DNA of 64,000 nt from Streptomyces sp. RKAG290 (GTDB lineage Bacteria; Actinomycetota; Actinomycetes; Streptomycetales; Streptomycetaceae). Made by a program: the position numbers and the translations under genes. Of this stretch, positions 10,090 to 18,457 are shown piece by piece (within the stretch, counting starts at the first letter, position 1; every line of letters begins with the position of its first letter). The DNA lies in NCBI RefSeq assembly GCF_023701695.1, contig NZ_JAJOZC010000001.1:7067894-7131893 (forward strand). The letters are read 5' to 3'. Below the pieces are notes generated by a model that was given only the letters and a program-made list of their open reading frames with translations, was not told the DNA's origin and did not search any database.

Positions 10090-10230
10090 GCCGGGCTCGC
10101 GCGCCCCGGTGCCGCACCTCGCGGCGTTGCCGTCAGTCGCCGACGCCTCGCGTCGGCTCTCTCCTCCGCCTTGCGAGGCACACCACCGGACCCCGCTCCC
10201 TGACCCGGCCTGATCCGAACGGAAGACCCT
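10069..10230. repeat. Palindromic element, long form (copy A)
   Basis: A 162-base element with inverted ends (AGGGCCTCTCGTTCGGATCA on the left, TGATCCGAACGGAAGACCCT on the right) and an internal core containing CTCGCGGCGTTG and CGCCTTGCGAGG. A near-identical copy is at 60883-61045, and end-only derivatives are at 39956-40017 and 53790-53833. It encodes no transposase. It lies between the ATG at 10257 and the signal peptide of the large surface-protein gene, in frame with both. Confidence 0.85.
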
Positions 10231-10253
10231 GCGTCTGAGACGTCCGGCGGAAC

Positions 10254-11267
10254 TCATCTGTCCACCCGCACGGCCGCTCCGGTGAGCTGGTCGGCCAACT
10301 GCCGGACATCGGCGTCGACCATGATCCGGGCCAGCTCCTGGGACTTCACGGCAGGTTTCCAGCCGAGCAGTTCCGCGGCCTTGGACGCGTCCCCGATCAG
10401 CGCGTCGACCTCGCTGGGGCGCTCGTACTTCGCGTCGTAGCGCACGTGTTCGCGCCAGTCCAGACCGGCGTGCTCGAAGGCGTACTCCAGGAACTGCCGC
10501 ACGCTGACGCCCTCACCCGTGGCCACGACGTAGTCGTCCGGGGTGTCGCACTGGAGCATCCGCCACATCGCGTCGACGTACTCGGGGGCGTAACCCCAGT
10601 CGCGTACCGCGTCCAGGTTCCCCAGATGCAGATGCGTCTGCAGGCCCGCCTTGATCCGGGCCACCCCGCGGGTGATCTTCCGGGTCACGAACGTCTCGCC
10701 GCGGCGCGGGGACTCGTGGTTGAACAGGATCCCGTTGACCGCGAACATCCCGTACGCCTCGCGGTAGTTGACCGTCGACCAGTAGGAGTACACCTTGGCG
10801 ACGCTGTACGGGCTGCGCGGATGGAACGGCGTCCGCTCGTTCTGCGGCGGCGGGTTGGCGCCGAACATCTCCGAGGAGGACGCCTGGTAGACGCGGGTGT
10901 CGATGCCGCTGGCGCGCACCGCCTCCAGCAGGCGGATCGTGCCGAGCCCGGTGATGTCACCCGTGTACAGCGGGGCGTCGAAGGAGACCCGGACATGCGA
11001 CTGCGCGCCGAGGTTGTAGACCTCGTCGGGCTGTATGTCGCGCAGCAGGTTGACCAGCGCGACGCCGTCGGCGAGGTCGGCGTGGTGCAGGACGAAGGAG
11101 CGGTTCTCCTCCTCCGGGCCCTGGTAGATGTGGTCGATCCGCTCGGTGTTGAAGCTCGACGAGCGGCGGATGAGTCCATGGACCGTGTATCCCTTTTGCA
11201 GCAGCAGCTCGGACAGGTACGAACCGTCCTGTCCGGTCACGCCGGTGATGAGCGCGGTCTTCGCCAC
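10254..11267 (-). CDS. gmd: GDP-mannose 4,6-dehydratase
   Basis: A 337-residue short-chain dehydrogenase/reductase that converts GDP-mannose to GDP-4-keto-6-deoxymannose, the first step to GDP-fucose. It has the GVTGQDGSYL Rossmann motif at residue 9, the family signature GAQSHVRVSF, the SSS-E catalytic region (ASSSEMFG) and YSVAK, the Tyr-x-x-x-Lys pair. Length fits bacterial Gmd (about 320-370). The start is GTG 11267 behind GGGGGA; the reading frame extends further upstream without a ribosome-binding site. It heads an operon with the two surface proteins, the lipoprotein and GT2. The next enzyme of the pathway, fcl, is divergently transcribed 112 bases away. Confidence 0.95.
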   Translation of the reverse strand: MAKTALITGVTGQDGSYLSELLLQKGYTVHGLIRRSSSFNTERIDHIYQGPEEENRSFVLHHADLADGVALVNLLRDIQPDEVYNLGAQSHVRVSFDAPLYTGDITGLGTIRLLEAVRASGIDTRVYQASSSEMFGANPPPQNERTPFHPRSPYSVAKVYSYWSTVNYREAYGMFAVNGILFNHESPRRGETFVTRKITRGVARIKAGLQTHLHLGNLDAVRDWGYAPEYVDAMWRMLQCDTPDDYVVATGEGVSVRQFLEYAFEHAGLDWREHVRYDAKYERPSEVDALIGDASKAAELLGWKPAVKSQELARIMVDADVRQLADQLTGAAVRVDR

Positions 11268-11379
11268 GTCTCCCCCTTCTGTGGTCGCCCGAGAGGCTGT
11301 TGGTCGCCGAAATTTCAGAGTTTGAGCGATCTGCGGCAAAACGTCACCGCTTCGTGGAGCTGCTGGCACAATCCGAGCC
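11268..11379. promoter_or_regulatory. Divergent promoter region of gmd and fcl
   Basis: A 112-base gap between divergent starts that must drive both GDP-fucose genes. It is locally AT-richer than its surroundings (GAAATTTCAGAGTTTGAGCG around 11309-11330). I could not fix -35/-10 boxes or an operator. Confidence 0.45.
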
Positions 11380-12363
11380 ATGACGACTGATCTCCCCGGC
11401 CCACCCCAGGAATCCGTCCCCTCCCTGCTACGGCCCGGTGCCCGCGTGTTCGTCGCCGGCCACCGCGGTCTGGTGGGCTCGGCGGTGGTGCGCCGCCTCA
11501 CCGCCGAAGGCCACGAAGTGCTCACCCGCGGCCGTGACCGCCTCGACCTGCGCGACGCCGAGGGGACCGCGGCGTTCCTGCGGGACGCCCGTCCGGACGC
11601 CGTGGTGCTGGCCGCCGCCAAGGTCGGCGGGATCATGGCCAACAGCACCTACCCGGTGCAGTTCCTGGAGGACAATCTGCGGATCCAGCTGAGCGTGATC
11701 GCCGGCGCGCACGCCGCCGGGACCGAGCGGCTGCTGTTCCTCGGCTCGTCCTGCATCTATCCCAAGCGCGCCCCGCAGCCCATTCCCGAGACCGCGCTGC
11801 TCACCGGCCCGCTGGAGCCGACCAACGAGGCGTACGCGCTCGCGAAGATCGCCGGGATCGTGCAGATCCAGTCCTACCGCCGCCAGTACGGCGCCTCGTA
11901 CATCAGCGCCATGCCCACCAACCTCTACGGACCCGGCGACAACTTCGACCTGGAGACCTCGCACGTCCTGCCCGCCCTGATACGCCGCTTCCACGAGGCG
12001 CAGCACAGCGGGGCGCCGGCCGTCACGCTCTGGGGCTCGGGAAGCCCCCGGCGCGAATTCCTGCACGTCGACGACCTGGCCGCCGCATGTGTGCTGCTGC
12101 TGGAGCGGTACGACGGTGACGAACCCGTCAACGTCGGCTCCGGCAAGGACCTGACGATCCATGAACTCGCTACGACGGTGGCTGATGTGACGTCCTATCA
12201 GGGATCGATCGAATGGGACACGGCCAAGCCGGACGGCACCCCGCGCAAGCTGCTGGACGTGTCCCGGCTGGCTTCCCTCGGATTCGAACCGCAGATCGGA
12301 CTGCGTGAGGGAATCGCCAGGACCTACGCCTGGTGGCTCGAACAGCAGGGCGTGCGGGTCTGA
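11380..12363 (+). CDS. fcl: GDP-L-fucose synthase
   Basis: A 327-residue SDR epimerase/reductase that turns GDP-4-keto-6-deoxymannose into GDP-L-fucose with NADPH. Visible motifs are the Rossmann GHRGLVGSA (about residue 26), the AAAKVGGI segment, GSSCIYP with the catalytic Ser and the Cys shared by this family, and YALAK carrying the Tyr/Lys pair. The HVLPALIRRFHEA segment is also typical of GDP-fucose synthases. The first 15 or so residues are an extra N-terminal tail. With gmd next door this makes GDP-fucose the likely donor for the locus' polysaccharide. A strong terminator follows the stop. Confidence 0.94.
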   Translation: MTTDLPGPPQESVPSLLRPGARVFVAGHRGLVGSAVVRRLTAEGHEVLTRGRDRLDLRDAEGTAAFLRDARPDAVVLAAAKVGGIMANSTYPVQFLEDNLRIQLSVIAGAHAAGTERLLFLGSSCIYPKRAPQPIPETALLTGPLEPTNEAYALAKIAGIVQIQSYRRQYGASYISAMPTNLYGPGDNFDLETSHVLPALIRRFHEAQHSGAPAVTLWGSGSPRREFLHVDDLAAACVLLLERYDGDEPVNVGSGKDLTIHELATTVADVTSYQGSIEWDTAKPDGTPRKLLDVSRLASLGFEPQIGLREGIARTYAWWLEQQGVRV

Positions 12364-12387
12364 CCGACGGCCGGAACCGGCCCGGCC

Positions 12388-12430
12388 GGCCGGGTGGACG
12401 CGGGGCGTGCTTCCGTCCACCCGGCCTTTT
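12388..12430 (+). terminator. Rho-independent terminator after fcl
   Basis: A 13-base perfect stem, GGCCGGGTGGACG paired with CGTCCACCCGGCC, around a 13-base loop and followed by TTTT. It separates fcl from the convergent sugar-transferase gene and could work in both directions. Confidence 0.85.
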
Positions 12431-12459
12431 CTCGCTCCTGGCACCCTTCGCCGCCGCAC

Positions 12460-14019
12460 TCAGTAGGCCCCGCGGCCGTCGGTGACGGCGCGCAGCGTCC
12501 GGGCCATGAGCCCCATGTCCGTGGCCACCGACCAGTTGTCGACGTACCAGAGGTCGAGGGAGACGGTCTCCTGCCAGGACAGGTCGGACCGGCCGCTGAC
12601 CTGCCACAGGCCGGTCAGTCCCGGTTTGACCGCGAGCCGCCGCAGCTCGCGCTCGTCGTAGCGGGACACCTCGTCCGGCAGCGGCGGACGCGGACCGACC
12701 AGGGACATGTCACCCCGGAGGACGTTGAAGAGCTGGGGCAGCTCGTCGAGGGACGAGCGGCGCAGCAGCCGGCCGATGCGGGTGACCCGGGGGTCCCGGC
12801 GCATCTTGAACATCGGGCCGTCGTTCTCGTTGGCCGTGGCCAGCTGCGCCTTGTGCCGTTCGGCGTCCGCCACCATCGTGCGGAACTTCCACATGGTGAA
12901 CGGCTGGTTGTGCTGACCGTGCCGGATCTGCCGGTGGAAGACCGGACCGGCGGAAGTGAGCCGGACCGCCGTCGCGAGCAGCAGCAGCAGTGGGGTCAGC
13001 ACGAGCAGGCCGGCAGCGGCACCGGTGCGGTCGACCGCCGCCTTGAGCACCGGCTGAAGACCCCGCCGCAACGGAGGCACTATGTGCAGCAGGGTCAGTC
13101 CGGCCGCCGACGACGGACGGACCCGGTCCGCCGCGATCTCCGAGAGGTGCGACAGGACGGACAGGTCGAGTCCGCCGTCGTGGAGCCCCCAGGACAGCTG
13201 CCGCAGCCGCTCCTCGCCGAGTTGCGGTCCCGGCACCACGAGTGCCAGGTCCGCCTCGTGGGCGAAGGCCGCGCCCAGCACCGTCGAGGCGTCGTCGTCG
13301 GCGGGAGTGGGCGCGAGCCGCCCCGGAACCGGGGCCTCGCAGGTGAGTGCCGCTGTCCCCACCGGCACCACGGCGACCACGAGGTACCCGTGGTCCGAAC
13401 GGGAGCCGAGCAGCCGCACCGCCCGGTCCACCCCCGCGGCCTCACCGACCACCAGTACCCGGCGGACCGTCCGCCTCCTGCCCGGCCGCGGCAGCTGCCG
13501 TATTCCGGACAGGGCCGTGGTCGCCAGCAGACCCGGGATGAGCGCCACGACTGCCGTCGCCGGATCGATGGACGCGTCGGCCACGGTCCACAGCACCGCC
13601 AGCACGCCGATGAGCAGCAGCCAGTCGCCGGTGGCGGTCAGCGCCCCGGGAGAGCGGCCCGCGGCACCGACCGCGTACCGGCCGCGCGCGGCCCGCACGC
13701 CGGACCACACCAGAGCGGCCGCGGCCGCCCCGGCCAGGGCCCTGGGCTGTCCGTCGGTGCGCAGGACGAACCAGCCGGGAAGCCCCAGGCCGAGCAGGTC
13801 GAAGCAGACGACGAGTGGCAGGTACCGGCCGGGTCTCCTCTTCGGCCCCGGCCGGGCGGAACGTTCGCGCTGTACGGTCGGGCCTTGCCGCGGCTGGTCG
13901 AACTCTCCGCTGCGAGGCCGGTTCCAGGCGGCCCGTGGACGAGGCGCCCCCGCCAGTCCCACGGGCCCTGATATGTCGGTTTCGGGTAGCTCGACATGCC
14001 CCATGAACCCCCCAGTCAC
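12460..14019 (-). CDS. Polyprenyl-phosphate sugar-1-phosphate transferase (initiating enzyme)
   Basis: A 519-residue membrane protein of the WbaP/ExoY class, which moves a sugar-1-phosphate from an NDP-sugar to undecaprenyl phosphate and so starts repeat-unit synthesis. The N-terminal half has several membrane segments and a CoA-binding-like cytosolic domain (RRVLVVGEA, about 195-330). The C-terminal catalytic domain contains PVFHRQIRHG, FTMWKFRTM, RRSSLDELPQLFNVLRGDMS, LVGPRPPLP and KPGLTGLWQVSGRS. I chose GTG 14019 because GGAG sits eight bases upstream; ATG 14004 is the alternative. Upstream lies a 361-base divergent gap before the alditol oxidase. Confidence 0.9.
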   Translation of the reverse strand: MTGGFMGHVELPETDISGPVGLAGAPRPRAAWNRPRSGEFDQPRQGPTVQRERSARPGPKRRPGRYLPLVVCFDLLGLGLPGWFVLRTDGQPRALAGAAAAALVWSGVRAARGRYAVGAAGRSPGALTATGDWLLLIGVLAVLWTVADASIDPATAVVALIPGLLATTALSGIRQLPRPGRRRTVRRVLVVGEAAGVDRAVRLLGSRSDHGYLVVAVVPVGTAALTCEAPVPGRLAPTPADDDASTVLGAAFAHEADLALVVPGPQLGEERLRQLSWGLHDGGLDLSVLSHLSEIAADRVRPSSAAGLTLLHIVPPLRRGLQPVLKAAVDRTGAAAGLLVLTPLLLLLATAVRLTSAGPVFHRQIRHGQHNQPFTMWKFRTMVADAERHKAQLATANENDGPMFKMRRDPRVTRIGRLLRRSSLDELPQLFNVLRGDMSLVGPRPPLPDEVSRYDERELRRLAVKPGLTGLWQVSGRSDLSWQETVSLDLWYVDNWSVATDMGLMARTLRAVTDGRGAY

Positions 14020-14380
14020 AGTTGCATCTCCACAAACGGGGCGCATCCGCCGATCCTGTGGACTGACGGATGCGCCCTCGCTCGGTGCACGATATCCACA
14101 CACGTGCCATTTCGCTGGAGTTCCGGTGAAGTTCAGATGCGCGGTGTGACCCGGAACTCGTCCCGATCCGTGCTGGATCTCAGGTTCTGTGGGTGGGTGT
14201 TGCTATTTGGGACCTGGCGGAAACGGTTGGTGTGCGGATATGTACCTCTGCGCCGCCAACTACGTTACGTGGTGGCCTGGTTGGTTTGCGAGGTCTGCTC
14301 GCCTGAGGGCCCGTACCGCGGTCTGGGAGAATGCACTGCCGGGAGACTGTGCCCGGCCACGAGCGAAAGAGGGACGCACG
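14020..14380. promoter_or_regulatory. Intergenic region between divergent genes
   Basis: A 361-base gap that must hold promoters for the sugar transferase (leftwards) and the alditol oxidase (rightwards). I see no clear operator, hairpin or small gene. Confidence 0.35.
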
Positions 14381-15640
14381 GTGACTCCCGCGGAGAAGAA
14401 CTGGGCCGGCAACATCACGTTCGGGGCGAGGCGGCTGTGCACACCCCGCTCGGAGGCCGAGCTGCGGGAGATCGTGGCCGCTTCCCCCTCGGCGCGGGCC
14501 CTGGGGACCCGGCACTCCTTCAACGCCGTCGCCGACACCGGCGGGGATCTCGTGTCGGTGGCCGGTCTGCCGCGCGTGGTCGAGGTCGATCCGGCGGCGG
14601 GCGCGGTCACGGTGAGTGCGGGACTCCGCTTCGGCGAGTTCGCCGGCGAACTGAACGAGTCGGGCTTCGCCCTGCACAACCTGGGCTCGCTCCCGCACAT
14701 CTCGGTGGCCGGGGCGTGCGCGACGGGAACCCATGGTTCCGGTGTCGGCAACCGGTCGCTCGCGGGAGCGGTCCGGGCACTGGACATGGTCACGGCGGAC
14801 GGCGGGAGCGTGTCGCTTCGCCGCGGTGACGCGGATTTCCCGGGAGCCGTGGTGTCCATGGGGGCGCTGGGCGTGGTGACCCGGCTGACGCTGGACGTGG
14901 TGCCGGCCTTCGACGTGCAGCAGTGGGTCTACGAGGATCTGCCCGAGGCCACGCTGACCGCGGGCTTCGACGAGGTGATGTCCGCCGCGTACAGCGTCAG
15001 CGTGTTCACCGACTGGCGGCCCGGACCGCTCGGTCAGGTGTGGCTCAAGCAACGGGTGGGGAGCGAGGGCCCGCAGCAGGCGCCTGCCGAGTGGCTCGGT
15101 GCCCGGCTCGCCGACGGCCCGCGCCATCCGATCACCGGCGTACCCGCCGGGAACTGCACCCGTCAGCAGGGTGCCGCCGGTCCCTGGCACCGCAGGCTCC
15201 CGCACTTCCGGCTGGAGTTCACCCCGAGCAACGGGGACGAGCTGCAGTCGGAGTACTTCGTGGCACGCGAGGACGCCGCGGACGCCTACGAGGCCGTCGG
15301 CCGGCTGCGGGAGCGGATCGCCCCGCTGCTGCAGATCTCCGAGATCCGTACGGTCGCGGGCGACGACCTGTGGCTGAGCCCCGCGTACGGAAGGGAGTCG
15401 GTGGCCTTCCACTTCACCTGGGTACCGGACACCGCGGCGGTCGCACCGGTGCTCGGGGAGATCGAGGAGGCGCTGGCGCCGTTCGGGGCGCGTCCGCACT
15501 GGGGCAAGGTGTTCACCACCACCCCGGACGTGCTGCGCACGCTGTACGGGAAGTACCCGGACTTCGAGAAGCTGATGGCCCGGTACGACCCGGCAGGCAC
15601 CTTCCGCAACGACTTCCTGGACCTGAACTTCCCGCGGTGA
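14381..15640 (+). CDS. Alditol oxidase (FAD-dependent, AldO/xylitol oxidase type)
   Basis: A 419-residue VAO-family flavoenzyme that oxidises the terminal hydroxyl of polyols such as xylitol or sorbitol with oxygen, giving an aldose and peroxide. The N-terminal FAD domain has the GTRHSFN motif, whose His binds FAD covalently in Streptomyces AldO. LPHISVAGACATGTHGSG is the PP-loop-like FAD-binding signature, and the C-terminus carries ARPHWGKVF and DPAGTFRNDF. Length matches AldO (418). Start GTG 14381 follows GAGGGA. It stands alone between divergent and convergent genes, so its physiological polyol is not shown by context. No signal peptide. Confidence 0.9.
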   Translation: MTPAEKNWAGNITFGARRLCTPRSEAELREIVAASPSARALGTRHSFNAVADTGGDLVSVAGLPRVVEVDPAAGAVTVSAGLRFGEFAGELNESGFALHNLGSLPHISVAGACATGTHGSGVGNRSLAGAVRALDMVTADGGSVSLRRGDADFPGAVVSMGALGVVTRLTLDVVPAFDVQQWVYEDLPEATLTAGFDEVMSAAYSVSVFTDWRPGPLGQVWLKQRVGSEGPQQAPAEWLGARLADGPRHPITGVPAGNCTRQQGAAGPWHRRLPHFRLEFTPSNGDELQSEYFVAREDAADAYEAVGRLRERIAPLLQISEIRTVAGDDLWLSPAYGRESVAFHFTWVPDTAAVAPVLGEIEEALAPFGARPHWGKVFTTTPDVLRTLYGKYPDFEKLMARYDPAGTFRNDFLDLNFPR

Positions 15641-15664
15641 GACCGGCGTTCCCGTGTCCGCCCC

Positions 15665-15695
15665 GCCGCTGATCCGGCTCGGCCGGATCAGCGGC
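15665..15695. terminator. Bidirectional terminator-like hairpin
   Basis: Perfect inverted repeat GCCGCTGATCCGG-CTCGG-CCGGATCAGCGGC between convergent genes, overlapping the last codons of the MASE1 gene. No U-tract follows, as is common in Streptomyces. Confidence 0.7.
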
Positions 15696-16692
15696 CTTCG
15701 CGTTCGTCCCTCGCCCTGGAGGGCCAGGCGGCCGCCGACCTGCCCGGCGCGAGGTGGTCCACCACATCGGCCAGCTCCTCGCAGGCGCGCTCGATCCGGC
15801 GGCGGACGTTCTGCTGTTCGGCGACGACGGCGGCCAGCAGCAGCGCGGTCAGTGCTACGGCCCCGTTGAGGATCGTGAGGTTGACCATGACCTCGATGAT
15901 GCTGTGGCCGGCGAACGGGCCCACCCGGTCGGTGCCCGCGACGACCGCCAGTACGGACGCCAGCAGGGCGCACGGCGCGCTGCCCGCCAGCCGGAACCGC
16001 AGCGCCGCCCAGATCAGGATCGGGAACACCAGGTAGAGCATCGACAGCGAGCTGCGGGTGGCCAGCAGCGAACCCGCGACCGCGACGACCAGCAGCGCAC
16101 CGGCCTCGGCCCACCGGTCGGTGGCCCTGGGCATCCGCGCCCTGCGCAGCACCAGCAGCACCGGGGTGACCACGAGCACCCCCATGACGTCCCCCGCCCA
16201 CCACGCCGCCCAGACCGACCAGAACCCGCTCGCGGGCAGTTTGTCGTCGAGCACGAGCATGGCGGTGCCCGTCGTGGCACTGACGGCCATCCCGGCCATC
16301 GCGCCCAGGAACACCAGCGCGACACCGTCACGCAGCCGGTCGAGGTCCGTGCGGAAACCGGCCCAGCGCAGCAGCAGGTAGGCGCAGACGGGTGCCAGCG
16401 TGTTGCCCGCCACGACAGCGGCCGTCGACGCCGTCACCGAACCGCTGAGTGTGGCGATGACCAGCAGCGAGCCGAGCGCGATTCCTGGCCAGATGCTCAG
16501 CCCCATGTGCAGCAGACAGCTCAGGGCGATCCCGGTCGGCGGCCAGAGCGGTGTCACCACCGCGCCGTGCACGGACACCTGCCGGAGAAGCCCCAGGCCG
16601 CCGGCCGCGTAGTAGGCGGCGGCGACTGCCAGGATGCGCAGTAGTGCCACGGCCCTGCGCCGGTTTTCCTCGCTGCGGATCACGGTTCTCAT
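15688..16692 (-). CDS. MASE1-domain integral membrane sensor protein
   Basis: A 334-residue protein with eight or so membrane segments across residues 15-300. These include the MASE1-like PLWPPTGIAL segment and the conserved WWAGDVMGVLVVTP segment. MASE1 is normally the N-terminal sensor of diguanylate cyclases or histidine kinases, but here the protein ends in a 35-residue cytosolic tail without any output domain. It lies 58 bases downstream of a soluble SpoIIE-type PP2C phosphatase gene on the same strand, so the pair may form a split sensor-phosphatase. The ligand is unknown. Confidence 0.8.
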   Translation of the reverse strand: MRTVIRSEENRRRAVALLRILAVAAAYYAAGGLGLLRQVSVHGAVVTPLWPPTGIALSCLLHMGLSIWPGIALGSLLVIATLSGSVTASTAAVVAGNTLAPVCAYLLLRWAGFRTDLDRLRDGVALVFLGAMAGMAVSATTGTAMLVLDDKLPASGFWSVWAAWWAGDVMGVLVVTPVLLVLRRARMPRATDRWAEAGALLVVAVAGSLLATRSSLSMLYLVFPILIWAALRFRLAGSAPCALLASVLAVVAGTDRVGPFAGHSIIEVMVNLTILNGAVALTALLLAAVVAEQQNVRRRIERACEELADVVDHLAPGRSAAAWPSRARDEREGR

Positions 16693-16750
16693 CAGACACC
16701 GGCCCCGGTGGGCGGCGGCTGCGTGACACGCACCGGCCGGGATCGCGGCG

Positions 16751-17581
16751 TCATCCGGTGGCGGGAAACTCCTCGTGCCGCAGGACGAGCACGGCGGCGT
16801 CGTCCTCGTGACCGGTACGCTCCGCCGTCTGCAGGATCGCGTCCGCCAGTTCCTCCGCGTCGTCGCCCACCCGGGAGCGCACCAGACGCACCACTGCGTC
16901 CAGCCCCTCGTCGATCGGGTAGGACGGGCCTTCGATGACGCCGTCGGTCAGGAGCACGAACGCCCCGGCGGTCGTCAGCCGCCGGGTGGTGACCGGGTAC
17001 TCCTCGCCCGTCTGGATCCCGAGCGGCAGGCCGCCCTCGTCCCCGGTGGTGCCGGACCGGCCGTCCGCCGTGGCCCACACCGCGGCCACATGGCCCGCCC
17101 GGGCACTCTGGAGCTCCCGGGTGAGCGGGTCGAGCCGTACGAACGTACAGGTGGCGAGGAGGCCGGAGTCCATGGACAGCAGCAGGTCATTGGTCCGGCG
17201 CACCACTTCGCCCGGATCGATCGCCGTGCCCGCCAGCGCGCGCATCGCGATCCGGATCTGGCCCATGAAGGCCGCCGCCTCGACGTCGTGCCCCTGCACG
17301 TCCCCGATGGCGAACGCGAGCGAACCGTCCGGGAGCGAGAACCCGTCGTACCAGTCGCCCCCGATGTCCAGCCCGTTGCGTGCGGGCGTGTATCGGGCGG
17401 CGGTCTGCAGCCCGGGCAGGGCGGGCAGGGACGAAGGAAGCATCTCGCGCTGCAGCGCCTCGGCCAGCTCCACCCGCGCCTGGTGCAGTTCCACCTCACG
17501 GCGCGCGCGGGAGGTGAGGTGCTGGAGCGTGGTCAGCAGCTCCTCCGAACTGGCCGAGCGGGGAGGACGACGCCGGTTCAT
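16751..17581 (-). CDS. SpoIIE-type PP2C serine phosphatase
   Basis: A 276-residue soluble phosphatase of the RsbU/SpoIIE family. A short N-terminal helical segment (ELLTTLQHLTSRARREVELHQ) precedes the catalytic domain. That domain keeps the Mn-binding aspartates: GLDIGGDWYDGF (about residue 73), AIGDVQGHD, LLTDGVIE and GHEDDAAVLVLR. It should dephosphorylate an anti-sigma-factor antagonist or related partner, which is not encoded nearby. Start ATG 17581 has GGGGAG seven bases upstream, whereas a GTG thirteen codons earlier has none. It precedes the MASE1 gene in a probable two-gene operon. Confidence 0.9.
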   Translation of the reverse strand: MNRRRPPRSASSEELLTTLQHLTSRARREVELHQARVELAEALQREMLPSSLPALPGLQTAARYTPARNGLDIGGDWYDGFSLPDGSLAFAIGDVQGHDVEAAAFMGQIRIAMRALAGTAIDPGEVVRRTNDLLLSMDSGLLATCTFVRLDPLTRELQSARAGHVAAVWATADGRSGTTGDEGGLPLGIQTGEEYPVTTRRLTTAGAFVLLTDGVIEGPSYPIDEGLDAVVRLVRSRVGDDAEELADAILQTAERTGHEDDAAVLVLRHEEFPATG

Positions 17582-17859
17582 GGGCCGCTCCCCAGTACGT
17601 GTGGTGGCGGGCCGCACCACAGGGGGTCTGCCGTGGCGGGACGATCCGGGAAGTCAGCGCCTCGGATCCGGGTGAGGCTCGGCCGCCGCCCGGCTGCTGC
17701 GGACGTGGCTCACTGCATCTTATTTCGGCGCGGGGAGCCGCGCAGGCCGAGCCGGTCCCGGCAGGCCGGAACGCGCGTCCCGGGCCGGTTGGGTGGATGC
17801 TGGGAGTGGACCCGTGCGGCGGCGGCGCCTGGTGGCCGGCGCGGGCCGGGAGGTATGCG
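17582..17859. promoter_or_regulatory. Divergent intergenic region
   Basis: A 278-base gap between divergent phosphatase and DUF1876 genes. A short AT-richer patch (CACTGCATCTTATTTCGG near 17711-17728) could be a promoter. No operator is evident. Confidence 0.3.
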
Positions 17860-18159
17860 ATGAGCCGGACGATGGAGTGGACGGTCCGAGTCGACCTGAC
17901 CGAGGAGAACGGCGCGACCGTCGCCGAGGCGGTGCTGGACACCGGCACGGCGAGACTCACCGGTCACGGGGTCGCCCGCTGCAGCCCACAGGACCCGGAC
18001 GTCCCCGCCATCGGTGACGAACTCGCCGCGAGCCGTGCGATGCGCGATGTCGCGGGTCAGCTGATGAGCGTGGCCGACCGCGAACTCGGAGAGGCCGGCG
18101 CGGGGCCCGCGGACGGACCGGTGCCGCCGCCGTACGCCTGGCCGGACCCGACAGCCTGA
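17860..18159 (+). CDS. DUF1876 small protein
   Basis: A 99-residue protein, starting at ATG 17860 behind GGGAGG, that matches the actinobacterial DUF1876 pattern: WTVRVDLTEENGATVAEAVL with an alternating beta-strand pattern, then LTGHGVARCSPQDPDVPAIGDELAASRA and a helix MRDVAGQLM. This family has a small dsRBD-like alpha/beta fold; the cellular role is unknown. The Pro-rich tail (GPVPPPYAWPDPTA) is variable in the family. It stands alone. Confidence 0.8.
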   Translation: MSRTMEWTVRVDLTEENGATVAEAVLDTGTARLTGHGVARCSPQDPDVPAIGDELAASRAMRDVAGQLMSVADRELGEAGAGPADGPVPPPYAWPDPTA

Positions 18160-18457
18160 GACCCGCCCCGCCGCCGTCGCCGCGGACCCGCCTTTTCCGG
18201 CAGCCGGGACGGGCGGCCCCGCCGGTCCATGGCCGGTCAGCAGGCACAGGTGAGGACCGAGCCGGCGTGGACGCCTCCGCGCCGGCTCGGACATGCCCGG
18301 TGCCCGCCCTGCTGGACTCGCCGCTCGTCCCTCCCCGTGTACTTGGTGCCGACAAGTGGGTGCGGACCGGTGTCGGCCGGGGTGCCGGTGCCGACAGGGC
18401 CGTAGCGTGACCGGGACGAGTCCGGTTCCCGCCGACGAGAAACGCCCGGGTGACGCC
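18160..18457. other. Intergenic region, nothing recognised
   Basis: A 298-base gap between co-directional genes. It contains GC-rich imperfect hairpins but no convincing terminator, promoter or small ORF with a ribosome-binding site. Confidence 0.3.

Noticed and set aside
631..10203. Long open frames antisense to the real genes, such as those opposite the polymerase and the two surface-protein genes
   Set aside because: They are Arg/Gly/Pro-rich shadow frames caused by high GC at third positions, without domains or ribosome-binding sites, and lie opposite recognised proteins.
10090..10257. The 56-codon extension of the large surface protein as a normal N-terminus
   Set aside because: Nearly all of it is encoded by a repeat element also found at 60883-61045, and the signal peptide begins only after it.
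1..14103. A natural-product biosynthetic cluster
   Set aside because: The genes are sugar-nucleotide, glycosyltransferase, flippase and polymerase functions; no PKS, NRPS, terpene or RiPP core enzyme is present here, and the PPTase at 39-40 kb stands alone.
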